From: Nostoc calcicola FACHB-3891
GTDB taxonomy: Bacteria > Cyanobacteriota > Cyanobacteriia > Cyanobacteriales > Nostocaceae
Assembly: GCF_014697355.1 (NCBI RefSeq)
Contig: NZ_JACJRQ010000011.1
Coordinates: 150,263 to 214,262, forward strand
Direction of reading: 5' to 3'
Length of the DNA stretch: 64,000 nucleotides
Positions 39,975-48,242 of the stretch are shown here, in pieces (position 1 is the stretch's first letter; each line of letters opens with the position of its first letter). A program made the position numbers and the translations under genes. The notes under the pieces were generated by a model. It was not told the origin of the DNA. It made no database searches and saw only the letters and a program-made list of their open reading frames with translations.

Positions 39975-40889
39975 TTAACTTTCTGAAGAAAACAGAAAAT
40001 CTTGAACTGCTGCTAAAACATCTGCTGGGTATTCTTCATGCAGCCCTAAAGAACCAGGAATAACGGCGCTTCTTACTCCTGGTAATGCAGCCAAAATGTT
40101 CATTTCTTCTCGTGATTTAGTAGGGCTGGATTCCCCAATTACCACCATCAGTGGTACCGTTAAAGACTGTACAAGTTTGAGAAAATCGGATTGCTGGCGT
40201 ACAGCATCGAGATTCCCAGTTACAAAGGCAGCAGAAGCAAATCTCGCTCCTGGTTGTTGAGTTGTTTGCCATTTTTTCTCGATGAAACTGGGTGTAAGTT
40301 TAGCCGTGTCAGTAAAGACATGACGGCGGTACATAAAATTTAAGAAAGATGGGGTAGTGTTGAGTTTGTAGAGAGCTTGACCAAGTATTGGCGATCGCAC
40401 TAATTCTCTCACCATACCAGCTATCTCCTGACTTGCCCCCATTGTCGGCAAAGGTCCCCGCCAAGTCGGACCTAACAACACAATTCGTGAAAATGCACCA
40501 GGCTGTTTCCGAGCTAATTCTAATACATAACTAGCCGCATGACCAGCCGCCATTACAGTAATTGAAGTATTAAAAATCGCGTTGACAAAATCTTCCAGAA
40601 ATTGCTGATATATTTGGGGTCGATAATTTAAACTAGGGCGAGAAGATTCACCAAAACCAGGCCAATCTACGGCTACAACTTGAAAATTGGGAGCTAATAA
40701 TCTAGCAAGTTCGCCCATTTCCAAACGCGTCGAAACACTGCTAAAAGCTGGTAGTAGCAATAGCGGTGAACCTTTACCAAGGGTTTCATAAACAACGCGC
40801 AATTGCTGATTTTCCCAATTCCAGAGATATTCTTGAACTACTCCACCAAATCCGACAGCAGCAGAGGTAGATAATAAATTTGTTGACAT
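39975..40889 (-). CDS. Alpha/beta-hydrolase-fold protein lacking the nucleophile serine
   Basis: A 304-aa protein with a clear alpha/beta hydrolase fold: LLLLPAFSSVSTRLEM after strand 3, VVAVDWPGFGESSRP, and a C-terminal HEEYP histidine. At the nucleophile elbow, GxSxG reads G-H-A-A-S (VMAAGHAASYVLEL), so the serine is alanine, and the acid position reads VIGESSP. Probably non-catalytic, or using different chemistry. It lies 105 bp downstream of sufE on the same strand. The fold is sure, the loss of activity inferred. Confidence 0.75.
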   Translation of the reverse strand: MSTNLLSTSAAVGFGGVVQEYLWNWENQQLRVVYETLGKGSPLLLLPAFSSVSTRLEMGELARLLAPNFQVVAVDWPGFGESSRPSLNYRPQIYQQFLEDFVNAIFNTSITVMAAGHAASYVLELARKQPGAFSRIVLLGPTWRGPLPTMGASQEIAGMVRELVRSPILGQALYKLNTTPSFLNFMYRRHVFTDTAKLTPSFIEKKWQTTQQPGARFASAAFVTGNLDAVRQQSDFLKLVQSLTVPLMVVIGESSPTKSREEMNILAALPGVRSAVIPGSLGLHEEYPADVLAAVQDFLFSSES

Positions 40890-40994
40890 TAGATTAAATT
40901 TTGTCCTTTGTCTTTTGTCCTTTGTTAGTTGTCATTTGTCTTTTGTCCTTTGTCCAAAGCAAATGACTAACGACCAACGACCAATGACCAACTA

Positions 40995-41435
40995 TTAATT
41001 AGTTACATCTAACTTGCATTCCAAGGCTTTTTTTTGCATGGTTTTAAAAATGTTATAAAATCCATTAGCACGGGAAGGTGTAAGGCTAACATTTAAACCT
41101 GTTTCTTGAATAAAATCTGGAGTAAGTTGCACAATCTCAGTTGGAGTTAGTCCATTCAATCCTTCAACCAAAAGCCCTACTAATCCTTTGGTTAACTGGG
41201 AATCAGAATCGCCTTGGAAGACAACTTTACCATCATTCAAGGTTGCTGTGATATAAACTTGAGAAACGCAACCAGGAACTTTATTATCAGGTAATTTATC
41301 AGCTTCTGGGAAGTCATTAAGCTTCTGAGCATACCAGATTAGCTGTTCGTAGCGTCGCTTCGGTTCCGAAGCGCGTTGAAAGCGCTGGACAATTTTAGCG
41401 AGTGCAGGTGGCAAAGAATCGAGAGTTGAGGACAT
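40995..41435 (-). CDS. sufE: Cysteine desulfuration protein SufE
   Basis: Accepts persulfide sulfur from SufS and passes it to the SufBCD scaffold for Fe-S cluster assembly. The 146-aa protein has the SufE fold with active cysteine in KVPGCVSQVYI, preceded by RYEQLIWYAQKLNDFPEAD and followed by DSDSQLTKGLVGLLVEGLNG. ATG start. The nearest neighbour on its strand is the serine-less hydrolase-like gene. Confidence 0.94.
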   Translation of the reverse strand: MSSTLDSLPPALAKIVQRFQRASEPKRRYEQLIWYAQKLNDFPEADKLPDNKVPGCVSQVYITATLNDGKVVFQGDSDSQLTKGLVGLLVEGLNGLTPTEIVQLTPDFIQETGLNVSLTPSRANGFYNIFKTMQKKALECKLDVTN

Positions 41436-41646
41436 AACAGAAGCTGGAAATAATCACTATCATCTTGAGTTTAAATTATCTTTAGAGCGATGCCTACTGC
41501 GGGCTGCTACGCACCTCTTCTTCACTTTGGCATATCACCTAGCTATGACAGCAACTCGCCAAAATTAGAGTTGTATCAGTGCAGACTTTCTAGTATTACG
41601 TAAGCGAGTAGCAATTCGTGAAATTTATGTGTCGTTTAATGCAAAT

Positions 41647-41672
41647 ATACATGTCATCTAGATGACATGTAT
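41647..41672. other. Perfect 26-bp palindrome
   Basis: Arms ATACATGTCATCT read identically on both strands with no spacer. It sits in the 41436-42049 spacer between sufE and psaK, about 380 bp before psaK. Possible operator or cruciform; no U-run. Confidence 0.6.
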
Positions 41673-41783
41673 TACAGATTTTTTCGATTATTTTCTAGAG
41701 GCTGGGCTGTTTGCATACTCTACTCCATATCACGACTAAGTTGATTAACCATAGTCGTTCAAATGTACTATTTGATTTTAGCG

Positions 41784-41889
41784 TTAAGGGACTTCCAGAA
41801 AATAAATTATCCCAAATTATTTGTACATTTGTAGGGGCGCACAGCTGTGCGCCCCTACTATGGAATATTTTTTTCCTTGGAAGTCCCTA
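41784..41889. mobile_element. MITE-like element carrying the GTAGGGGCGCAC palindrome
   Basis: The ends TTAAGGGACTTCCA and TGGAAGTCCCTAA are inverted repeats about 105 bp apart. In the middle, 41831-41858 is the same 28-bp GTAGGGGCGCACAG palindrome found at 20.8 and 30.3 kb. Non-coding, upstream of psaK. Confidence 0.65.
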
Positions 41890-42049
41890 ATCAGATCCTA
41901 GCGGCAAAAAGACGTGAGATGGGGCAGATTATATTAAGTAGTGAGAATAAGTGTTAAATATTGATGCAAAATCGGGTGTTTTCTTGAATTGGCTTCGGGA
42001 ATTTTCAGATTATATGTTCAATCATTAATAAATTTCAGGAGCAAATCAG

Positions 42050-42310
42050 GTGTTTACTTCAACCTTACTCGCTGCTGCAACCGCCCCCCTGGAATGGAGT
42101 CCTGTAGTCGGGCTGACTATGATTCTCGCTAACATAGTCGCCATTGCCTTTGGCAAATCTACCATCAAGTATCCTAATGCAGAACCAGGACTACCATCAG
42201 CCAATTTCTTCGGTGGTTTTGGTTTACCTGCTTTATTAGCAACTACCGCCTTTGGTCATGTCTTAGGAGTAGGCACTATTTTAGGATTGCATTACTTGGG
42301 CAGAATTTAG
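42050..42310 (+). CDS. psaK: Photosystem I subunit X
   Basis: An 86-aa two-span thylakoid protein with a short leader (MFTSTLLAAATAPLEW), helix 1 (VGLTMILANIVAIAFGK), a conserved loop (YPNAEPGLPSANFFGGFGLPALLATTAFGHVLG) and helix 2. PsaK binds chlorophyll at the PSI periphery and takes part in antenna coupling. Translation starts at GTG, with AGGAG 8 nt upstream. A clean terminator follows at 42361. Confidence 0.93.
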   Translation: MFTSTLLAAATAPLEWSPVVGLTMILANIVAIAFGKSTIKYPNAEPGLPSANFFGGFGLPALLATTAFGHVLGVGTILGLHYLGRI

Positions 42311-42360
42311 GTTTTTACCCAAGTTAGCCCTTATTTGATGATTCTTTTGTCTCCAGCTTT

Positions 42361-42393
42361 GAGCCAGAAAGTTACTTATCTGGCTCTTTTTTT
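42361..42393 (+). terminator. Rho-independent terminator of psaK
   Basis: A perfect 8-bp stem GAGCCAGA / TCTGGCTC with a 10-nt loop is followed by TTTTTTTG, 50 nt after the psaK stop. Confidence 0.9.
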
Positions 42394-42780
42394 GATTCGA
42401 CTAGCGACTGGGGATTTAGCTGAATTTAGCTGAAATCCTTTGTTGATACCGTAGCGGACAGTCTCAAATACTACGTGAGGGGTCTTAAACCCTTGATGTG
42501 AGGTCTAATGAAAGCAGAGTTCAGGAGTAAAAAAAGCTTTATGCTTGGCTACTGAACTTAGCTTGGCTACTTATTCTGAATTCAAAAACATCGCTCTGAA
42601 TTCTTCTGTATGAGTGAATATTAATAGCCATTGGTAGGGGCGCACAAATGTGCGCCCCGATGGTGTGTCCTATCCTAATTAATCTCAGCAAATACCCATC
42701 GGCAATCATTCAAAGCTTTCAATAATTTGCCAAAAAATTTTGCTGAAAATCAACTTATGTTGTTACTGCAACCTATGAAA

Positions 42781-43473
42781 TTAAGAGTGACTTTCTAGCG
42801 GATTGGCAATGTATTTGAATGTTGGCTCAGAATTCCAAGGACCACGCTCATCTTTCCCATTGCCGTTTGTAGATAGGTTATAGTACAGATTAACAGTTTC
42901 ATCTGGCTTAATATTACCAAAAAATGGATCTGTTAACTTACCCAAAGAATCCAGAGCTTTCATAAACATCTGAGTATGAGAAATTTCTCGTGTTAAAAGA
43001 TGGACTAAAGTCTCTTTGGTTCCTTCGTCAGTTGCTAACTTAATCAACTCTTCGTAAGTCTGACGAGCGCCAGCTTCCGCTGCAATATTAGCTCTCAAAT
43101 CACGCACTACATCTCCACCTTCATTCAAGTAAGTTGCAGTCCAAGCATTACCTTGACTATCTAAAAAGTGAGGTCCTATGCCTCGTACTGCAAAGAGAGT
43201 ACTCTTATAAGCCTCTGTTTGATCGGTATTCTTTGTATGAGCTTCAATGAGTTTACCAACCATTTCTAAATGCCCAAATTCCTCGATCGCAATATCTTGG
43301 AGCATATCTTTAATTCCAGCATTTTCTACATGGAATGATTGAACCCAATACTGCAAAGCTGCGCTTAATTCTCCAGTAGCTCCACCAAACTGCTCTAGAA
43401 GTAACTGAGCAAAACGAGGGTTTGCTTCGTTAACATTTACTACATGAATAGGATCTTTTTTGTGAAAAAACAT
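42781..43473 (-). CDS. Manganese catalase
   Basis: A 230-aa dimanganese catalase (ferritin-like four-helix bundle) that dismutates hydrogen peroxide. Expected ligands are present: E35 (TGELSAALQYW), E65 and H68 (AIEEFGHLEM), E133 (AAEAGARQTYEEL) and H166 (TREISHTQMF). The length is that of the short cyanobacterial type, without the long C-terminal tail of Lactobacillus or Thermus enzymes. ATG start. The spacer before it holds another degenerate GTAGGGGCGCAC palindrome (about 42636). Confidence 0.9.
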   Translation of the reverse strand: MFFHKKDPIHVVNVNEANPRFAQLLLEQFGGATGELSAALQYWVQSFHVENAGIKDMLQDIAIEEFGHLEMVGKLIEAHTKNTDQTEAYKSTLFAVRGIGPHFLDSQGNAWTATYLNEGGDVVRDLRANIAAEAGARQTYEELIKLATDEGTKETLVHLLTREISHTQMFMKALDSLGKLTDPFFGNIKPDETVNLYYNLSTNGNGKDERGPWNSEPTFKYIANPLESHS

Positions 43474-43643
43474 AGATTGAAGCTTCCAAAAAAAATTGAC
43501 AAAATGGATGGACTGGTTTATAGTTTCCTAGTATTTTCTACTTTCATCTGACTAAATTGAGATTGCATATCTTCTCAACCAAAAAACTAGAAGACGAATA
43601 AAATCCAGTAGTCATTTCATGATTAATAACTGGCAATCACTGA

Positions 43644-43922
43644 TTATGCATTACTGCTTCTTCTGATTAATCCCCATAGGTAGATAGCAATAATTGCGCC
43701 GAGGACAGCTACTAAAATGCCAGGAACAGTTAAGCCAGCGCCAGCCGAAGTAATTTGCAGGGTTCCAGTTCTTAGCAATGTAAATACAGTTCCACCAATG
43801 AAAGCACCAATGATGCCTAAAATCATTGTGGAAAGAATTCCGCCGCCTTGATAACCAGGATAAATAGCTTTAGCAATCGCACCTGCCAAAAGTCCTAAAA
43901 CTACCCAAGCAATAATACTCAT
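43644..43922 (-). CDS. GlsB/YeaQ/YmgE-type stress membrane protein
   Basis: A 92-aa protein with three hydrophobic segments rich in small residues (IIAWVVLGLLAGAIAKAIYPG, GGGILSTMILGIIGAFIGGTVF, TVPGILVAVLGAIIAIYLWGLIRR). This is the transglycosylase-associated protein (GlsB) family, found under general stress control in many bacteria, with no known reaction. It is 170 bp upstream of the Mn-catalase gene on the same strand, which fits a shared stress role. Confidence 0.85.
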   Translation of the reverse strand: MSIIAWVVLGLLAGAIAKAIYPGYQGGGILSTMILGIIGAFIGGTVFTLLRTGTLQITSAGAGLTVPGILVAVLGAIIAIYLWGLIRRSSNA

Positions 43923-44322
43923 AATCCGATAATTACCTCATCAATCTGACTTGTATCTAAGTTATCAACTCTGACTCCCAATTCTTTCTATCACATGGGA
44001 TAAATGCCGAATCCAAAAGTTAGATAAAAGAGGTTGTATCCAGATTAGATGATAATTGCAATTTGGCATTTATAGCTTAAAATATTTTATTCAACATTTT
44101 CTGCCGACGAAAGAAATAATCAATTACTGAATCTTTAATTTTCTATTAGGTCTTGTGGGTTATACAACTAGATTATTGAGAATAACATAAATCTCAATTT
44201 ATAAAAAAATGTGAATCTCAGCCTTGTGATATCTATCTCAAGATGTAATCTTTTTATCTAACTTTTTGGAGATGTATATAAAATATTTATTCATCAAGTT
44301 GAACAAAATTTATGAAAAATTA

Positions 44323-44400
44323 GATCCCCGACTTATTTTAAAAGTCGGGGATCTGAAAACTGCAAAATTTCAAAAAAGAGACGTTGCATTGCAACGTCTC
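44323..44400. other. Two strong hairpins between the GlsB-type gene and hemN
   Basis: The first is a 12-bp stem GATCCCCGACTT / AAGTCGGGGATC with a 7-nt loop (44323-44353). The second is the dispersed palindrome GAGACGTTGC / GCAACGTCTC with a 3-nt loop (44378-44400), also found at 54951. They may act as terminators for the convergent side of hemN. The rest of 43923-44404 holds no gene that I can support. Confidence 0.6.
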
Positions 44401-44404
44401 TACT

Positions 44405-45787
44405 TTAAATGGCGCGAGAGAATTTTGACTCTCGCGTTCTTGTATGAGTATCAAATATGACGGCAATATTTCTGACTAGTAATCTACCGATATCTGTGAC
44501 TTGGATGTGATTTTTTGATAAACTCACCAGACCATCAGCTTCTAGTGGTTTTAATGCGTCTAATTCATCTGAAAAATATTCATCAAAACTGATATGATAT
44601 TTGTTTTCAATGTCTTGCTTATGCAGTTGAAAGTGAGACATGATAGACATGATCGCCTCTCGTCTGATGATATCATTTTGAGTCAGTTTGATGCCTTTAC
44701 TAACAGGTAAATCACCTGCTTTCAGTGTCTGATAATAATCCTTTAATTCCTTATGATTTTGAGCATAGGCATCTTCTAGCATACTGATGGATGTGGCACC
44801 AAAACCAAAAAGTTCTGTTTCAGCGTGGGTAGTATAGCCCTGGAAATTACGCTTGAGAGTGCCATTGCGTTGAGCGATCGCTAATTCGTCATTATTTTTA
44901 GCAAAATGATCCATCCCAATAAATAGATATTGGTTATTCGTCAATTCTTCAATGGTCATTTTCAGAATTTCTAGCTTTTCATCGGCTGGGGGTAGGGCTT
45001 CTTGAGGAATATTTTTTTGCGTCGGTTTCAGCCACGGCACATAAGCAAAATTAAAAACAACAATCCGGTCAGGATCTAATGCGATCGTCTTTTTCACCGT
45101 GTCTCGAAAGCTTTCAGTGGTTTGATAAGGTAAACCATAAATTAGGTCTACATTCACACTTTCAAACTTGGCTTCTTTGATCCAACTCATGACATCAAAT
45201 AGCATTTCTTCAGGTTGGACGCGATTCACAGCTACTTGAACTTGGGTATTAAAATCCTGAATGCCAAAACTAATGCGATTAAACCCAAGTTGTCGGAGAA
45301 AGAGAATGTAGTTTCTATCAATGTAGCGGGGATTAATTTCAATTGAGATTTCTGCTTGTGGGTCAATGTTGAAGTAGTGATTGATGTTTTTCCATAAAAA
45401 TTCTACTTGGTCGCGCTCCAAATAGTTAGGAGTACCACCACCCCAGTGAATTTGTAGCACGTTTCTTTGTGAATCTATCAAAGCTGAGGTATTTTTGATA
45501 TCTTGAACCAAATGCTCTAAGTAAGGTTCAGCAATTTTCTTGTTGTTAGAAATTACCGTGTTACATCCACAGAAGTAGCAAGCACTTTGGCAAAAGGGAA
45601 TGTGGAAATACAAAGAAAGAGGAGTTTTGCGTTGATTCGAGGCGGCGATCGCAGCTTTAAAATCAGTTTGGGTGAATGTTTCGTTTAACTCTGTAGCAGG
45701 TGGGTAGCTGGTGTATCTGGGTGCGCGAGTATCATACTTTTGGATCAGATCTAGATCAAATTTGACACCAGGTAATAGAAAAACCAT
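44405..45787 (-). CDS. hemN: Oxygen-independent coproporphyrinogen III oxidase
   Basis: A radical-SAM enzyme converting coproporphyrinogen III to protoporphyrinogen IX without oxygen. I chose the ATG at 45787 (MVFLLPGVKFDLDLIQKYDTRAPRYTSYPP, shortened to family start, 460 aa); the frame open further upstream runs into repeats. The cluster motif is C66-x3-C70-x2-C73 in FCQSACYFCGC. The GGGTPNY and SFGIQDFN segments bind SAM. It is downstream of the heme oxygenase gene on the same strand, as in the cyanobacterial low-oxygen ho2-hemN arrangement. Confidence 0.95.
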   Translation of the reverse strand: MVFLLPGVKFDLDLIQKYDTRAPRYTSYPPATELNETFTQTDFKAAIAASNQRKTPLSLYFHIPFCQSACYFCGCNTVISNNKKIAEPYLEHLVQDIKNTSALIDSQRNVLQIHWGGGTPNYLERDQVEFLWKNINHYFNIDPQAEISIEINPRYIDRNYILFLRQLGFNRISFGIQDFNTQVQVAVNRVQPEEMLFDVMSWIKEAKFESVNVDLIYGLPYQTTESFRDTVKKTIALDPDRIVVFNFAYVPWLKPTQKNIPQEALPPADEKLEILKMTIEELTNNQYLFIGMDHFAKNNDELAIAQRNGTLKRNFQGYTTHAETELFGFGATSISMLEDAYAQNHKELKDYYQTLKAGDLPVSKGIKLTQNDIIRREAIMSIMSHFQLHKQDIENKYHISFDEYFSDELDALKPLEADGLVSLSKNHIQVTDIGRLLVRNIAVIFDTHTRTRESKFSRAI

Positions 45788-45799
45788 TGAGTTACTTTC

Positions 45800-46020
45800 C
45801 AATAAATGTGTGAAGGGAGGGGGATGACGGAGATGACGGAGATGAGGGGGATGAGGGAGATGAGGGAGTGAGAATATAGCCGTTCTTAGTTGGATGCAAT
45901 ACAAAGTTATATCGTCGCGTGTAGGGGCACGGCACTGCCGTGCCCTAAAGAAGCGTATTGGACTCAACCGATAACCGCCATAACTCCTAACTCCTAACTC
46001 CTAACTCCTCACTCCTCACT
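45800..46020. repeat. GGGGATGA repeats and a GTAGGGGCACGG palindrome
   Basis: GATGACGGAGATGAGGGGGATGAG units, a GGGCACGGCA / TGCCGTGCCC palindrome (45923-45945) and CTCCTAACTCCTAACTCC heptamers fill the spacer between the heme oxygenase and hemN genes. Confidence 0.7.
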
Positions 46021-46026
46021 CTTAAC

Positions 46027-46743
46027 TTAATTAGCCGCAGTTATTTCGGTGCTACCTGAATTCTGGGAACGAGTCAGGTTATTAAACAGGACTTGGCCGA
46101 GGGCTTTGATTAAACTTCCTTCTAGTTCCTGAGCCATCTGTAAATTCAAGCCGAAGGCATTATTGGCTTCTGCAACAATCCGTTGTGCTGTAGCATCATC
46201 AATGGGTAGTTCATTTAATACCTGACGATACTTATCTTTAAATGCCTTCTTATCAGGAATTTGCTCAAAATTGTAGAAGGAAGTGCCTTCATAGCCAGAA
46301 AGCTTGAGGGCTGATTGAGCAATTTTTTGTAGCATTTGACCCCCTGAGAGGTCGCCCATGTAGCGAGTGTAGACATGACCTAGCAATAAGGCTGGTTCAT
46401 TAGCAGAAATTTCCTGAATGCGGTTAATGTAGGTCTGGGCAGCAGATGAGGGGGTGATTTGCTCTCTCCAATTATCCCCATAATAGAACACCATGTCTTT
46501 TTCGAGGGAAACTTGGCGATTAAGTTCGGGAAAATAAACCGCACGAATCACAGGATGCTCTACATGGCTTTCTATGGCCGCTTCTAGTTCGCTGTAGATG
46601 TAATACAAGTTGCTTAAGAATTTGGCGAAGCAGTCTCTGTCTACAACTCCTTTGAGAAAACATTTCATAAATCCCACGTTTTCCGCTGATGTGTGGGCTT
46701 GTTGAGTTCCAGAGCGCAGTTTGATGGCGAGATTGCTACTCAT
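46027..46743 (-). CDS. ho: Heme oxygenase (biliverdin-forming)
   Basis: Cleaves heme to biliverdin IX-alpha, the precursor of phycobilins, using ferredoxin. The 238-aa protein starts at the ATG at 46743 (MSSNLAIKLRSGTQQAHTSAEN, family start). The proximal ligand is H17. ENVGFMKCFLKGVVDRDCF, VYFPELNRQVSLEKD, YTRYMGDLSGGQMLQKIA and LPIDDATAQRIVAEANNAF are all conserved. The position upstream of hemN suggests the micro-oxic HO2-type paralogue, but sequence alone does not separate HO1 from HO2 for me. Confidence 0.93.
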   Translation of the reverse strand: MSSNLAIKLRSGTQQAHTSAENVGFMKCFLKGVVDRDCFAKFLSNLYYIYSELEAAIESHVEHPVIRAVYFPELNRQVSLEKDMVFYYGDNWREQITPSSAAQTYINRIQEISANEPALLLGHVYTRYMGDLSGGQMLQKIAQSALKLSGYEGTSFYNFEQIPDKKAFKDKYRQVLNELPIDDATAQRIVAEANNAFGLNLQMAQELEGSLIKALGQVLFNNLTRSQNSGSTEITAAN

Positions 46744-46962
46744 TGTTGCTTCCTTGATGTTCAAGTGCAAGGTTTTCAGGCAGTCATCACTCAGGATGTC
46801 TGCCAGTACTAGAGTTAAAAGATTGTTATTCTAGGTTTAAAGAGGATCTGCATCAATCTATCCAGCAAATACCACTGCCGATGCAGACCTCATCTGTTTT
46901 TATTTCTCCTAAAATTATTTAACTATTAATACTTGCATAACTATTAAGTTATTAAAATTTAT

Positions 46963-47107
46963 TTATATTTGAGCAATTTCCATCTCTAAACTAGTGCCAA
47001 GGTTAAAAGATGTAACTTTTCCTGTATCGTTAATTAACCTAACTGAGCCGGGAGCTAAAGATTCCAGCAAACCATTAACAAAGCCTGTTTGAGTAGACCG
47101 GAATCCT
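46963..47107 (-). pseudogene. C-terminal gene fragment, family unknown
   Basis: An open minus-strand stretch of 47 codons (GFRSTQTGFVNGLLESLAPG... ending TSLEMEIAQI, then TAA) looks like a protein C-terminus, but is cut off by an in-frame stop at about 47108 with no start codon. It lies between the heme oxygenase gene and the small-RNA array. Family not recognised. Confidence 0.35.
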
Positions 47108-47187
47108 CAGCATGACGGCTGAGGAGGATATTAATAAGCAGCAATCCAAGAAAGAGAAAGTAGAAATCTAGAAAAAAACTTAAGAAT

Positions 47188-47322
47188 ATGATTAAATATC
47201 ATGGCGATCATTTTAGAGTTGCATCTGTACCCGACAATAAAAGGAAAGCGATTCAGGGATTGAGTGACCGGGTTTTGCTCTATACTAGCAACAAGGAAAT
47301 ACTCAAAGTCTACCAGGAGTAG
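47188..47322 (+). CDS. Small hypothetical ORF, 44 aa
   Basis: ATG-to-TAG frame encoding MIKYHGDHFRVASVPDNKRK... ending VYQE. Composition is protein-like and there is no competing long frame, but the ribosome site is weak and no family is recognised. It could be a remnant. Confidence 0.25.
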   Translation: MIKYHGDHFRVASVPDNKRKAIQGLSDRVLLYTSNKEILKVYQE

Positions 47323-47402
47323 TCACAAGGTGCATTCTGGCTATGTGGCCAGGTTATGGAGATTCGTGGTCTTTAACAACAATTTGCCACGCATCTAGCC
47401 AT

Positions 47403-47466
47403 AAAAAAACCCCCAGTGGGTGTTAGCCAACCAGGGGAGTTAGTTATCAGGGTGCATCTACCAATT
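47403..47466 (-). ncRNA. nsiR1: nsiR1-type small RNA, copy 1
   Basis: A ~64-nt minus-strand RNA starting near 47466 (AATTGGTAGATGCACC) and ending in a CCCC...GGGG hairpin followed by seven U. Promoter: TCCGGA at 47493-47498, 16-nt spacer, CAGAAC at 47471-47476. TCCGGA is the DIF1-type -35 motif of HetR-dependent differentiation promoters. NsiR1 in PCC 7120 is a ~60-nt heterocyst-specific RNA from a tandem array upstream of hetF; identity here rests on position and architecture. Confidence 0.75.
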
Positions 47467-47532
47467 AACTGTTCTGAGGTTGAACACCATACTCCGGATA
47501 AATTTGTACAAAGGTCAGTTATTTTTTAAAAT

Positions 47533-47595
47533 AAAAAAACCCCAGTTGGTGTTAGCCTACTAGGGGAGTGAGTTATCAGGGTGCATCTACCAACA
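47533..47595 (-). ncRNA. nsiR1: nsiR1-type small RNA, copy 2
   Basis: Same layout as copy 1. TCCGGA is at 47622-47627, the 16-nt spacer is kept, and TAGAAA is at 47600-47605. The body ends in a CCCC/GGGG hairpin and seven U. Several loop positions differ from copy 1 while the stem is kept. Confidence 0.7.
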
Positions 47596-47861
47596 ATCTT
47601 TTCTAGGGGCAGCTAGTATTTTCCGGAGAAAATGCTCAACCTCTAACAAGATTTGGGATTGCCCATAGCTCCCACCCTTTTTGCGAGGGTCTTTTAGATT
47701 CACTCCAACCACAAAGGTACTGGGCTGCTGAAGGTTTTGGATTATCGGTTTGAGATTTGTTGCTTCCACAAGAGAGGTTGCTCTAAACTGAAAAACCCCG
47801 CTCCAAAGTCAATCGAAATCAGATTTGATGGCGATGTCTACGAAAAGCTCGCCTACGCAAC

Positions 47862-47926
47862 AAAAAAACCCCCAGTGGGTGTTAGCCAACCAGGGGAGTT
47901 GAGTTATCAGGGTGCATCTACCAATT
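47862..47926 (-). ncRNA. nsiR1: nsiR1-type small RNA, copy 3
   Basis: The body is nearly identical to copy 1, with a full terminator. The -35 box reads TCCGGT (minus strand, 47953-47958), one base off, and the -10 box GAGAAA, again 16 nt apart. About 230 bp of unrelated sequence (47628-47861) separates it from copy 2. Confidence 0.7.
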
Positions 47927-48000
47927 ATTTTTTCTCAAGTTAATGGCTATCCACCGGATAAATTATGCAGAAGTTGAGTTTGTTGCTGTTTGTTTACCAG

Positions 48001-48065
48001 AAAAAAAACTCTCAACAGGTGCTATCCAATCAGAGGGGTTAGTTATCAGGTCAAACCTACCAATT
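48001..48065 (-). ncRNA. nsiR1: nsiR1-type small RNA, copy 4 (diverged)
   Basis: AATTGGTAGG and CCTGATAACTAAC are kept, but the stem reads CTC...GAG where other copies have CCC...GGG: one C-G pair has become T-A with both partners changed. A further stem position is mismatched. The promoter is degraded (TTCAGA in place of TCCGGA). Eight U follow. Possibly a silent copy. Confidence 0.55.
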
Positions 48066-48110
48066 ATTTAATGATGAGTGCGCTATCTGAAAAATCTGTG
48101 TGTGATAAGT

Positions 48111-48175
48111 AAAAAAAACCCCCAGTGGCTATTAGCTGACCAGGGGAGCTAGTTATCAGGGTGCATCTACCAATT
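48111..48175 (-). ncRNA. nsiR1: nsiR1-type small RNA, copy 5
   Basis: Intact promoter (TCCGGA 48202-48207, 16 nt, TAGAAC 48180-48185) and terminator with eight U. The loop differs slightly from copy 1 (GGTCAGCTAATAGCC). Confidence 0.75.
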
Positions 48176-48242
48176 AAATGTTCTAGGTTTAACCATCATG
48201 CTCCGGATAAATTTCCGAGAAAGTTGATTATTGTTGTGTGTC

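Noticed and set aside
44266..44460. 64-codon plus-strand frame
   Set aside because: It consists mostly of hairpin and palindrome sequence and overlaps the end of hemN.
47587..47769. 60-codon minus-strand frame between nsiR1 copies 2 and 3
   Set aside because: Its end overlaps nsiR1 copy 2 and its promoter; no family recognised.
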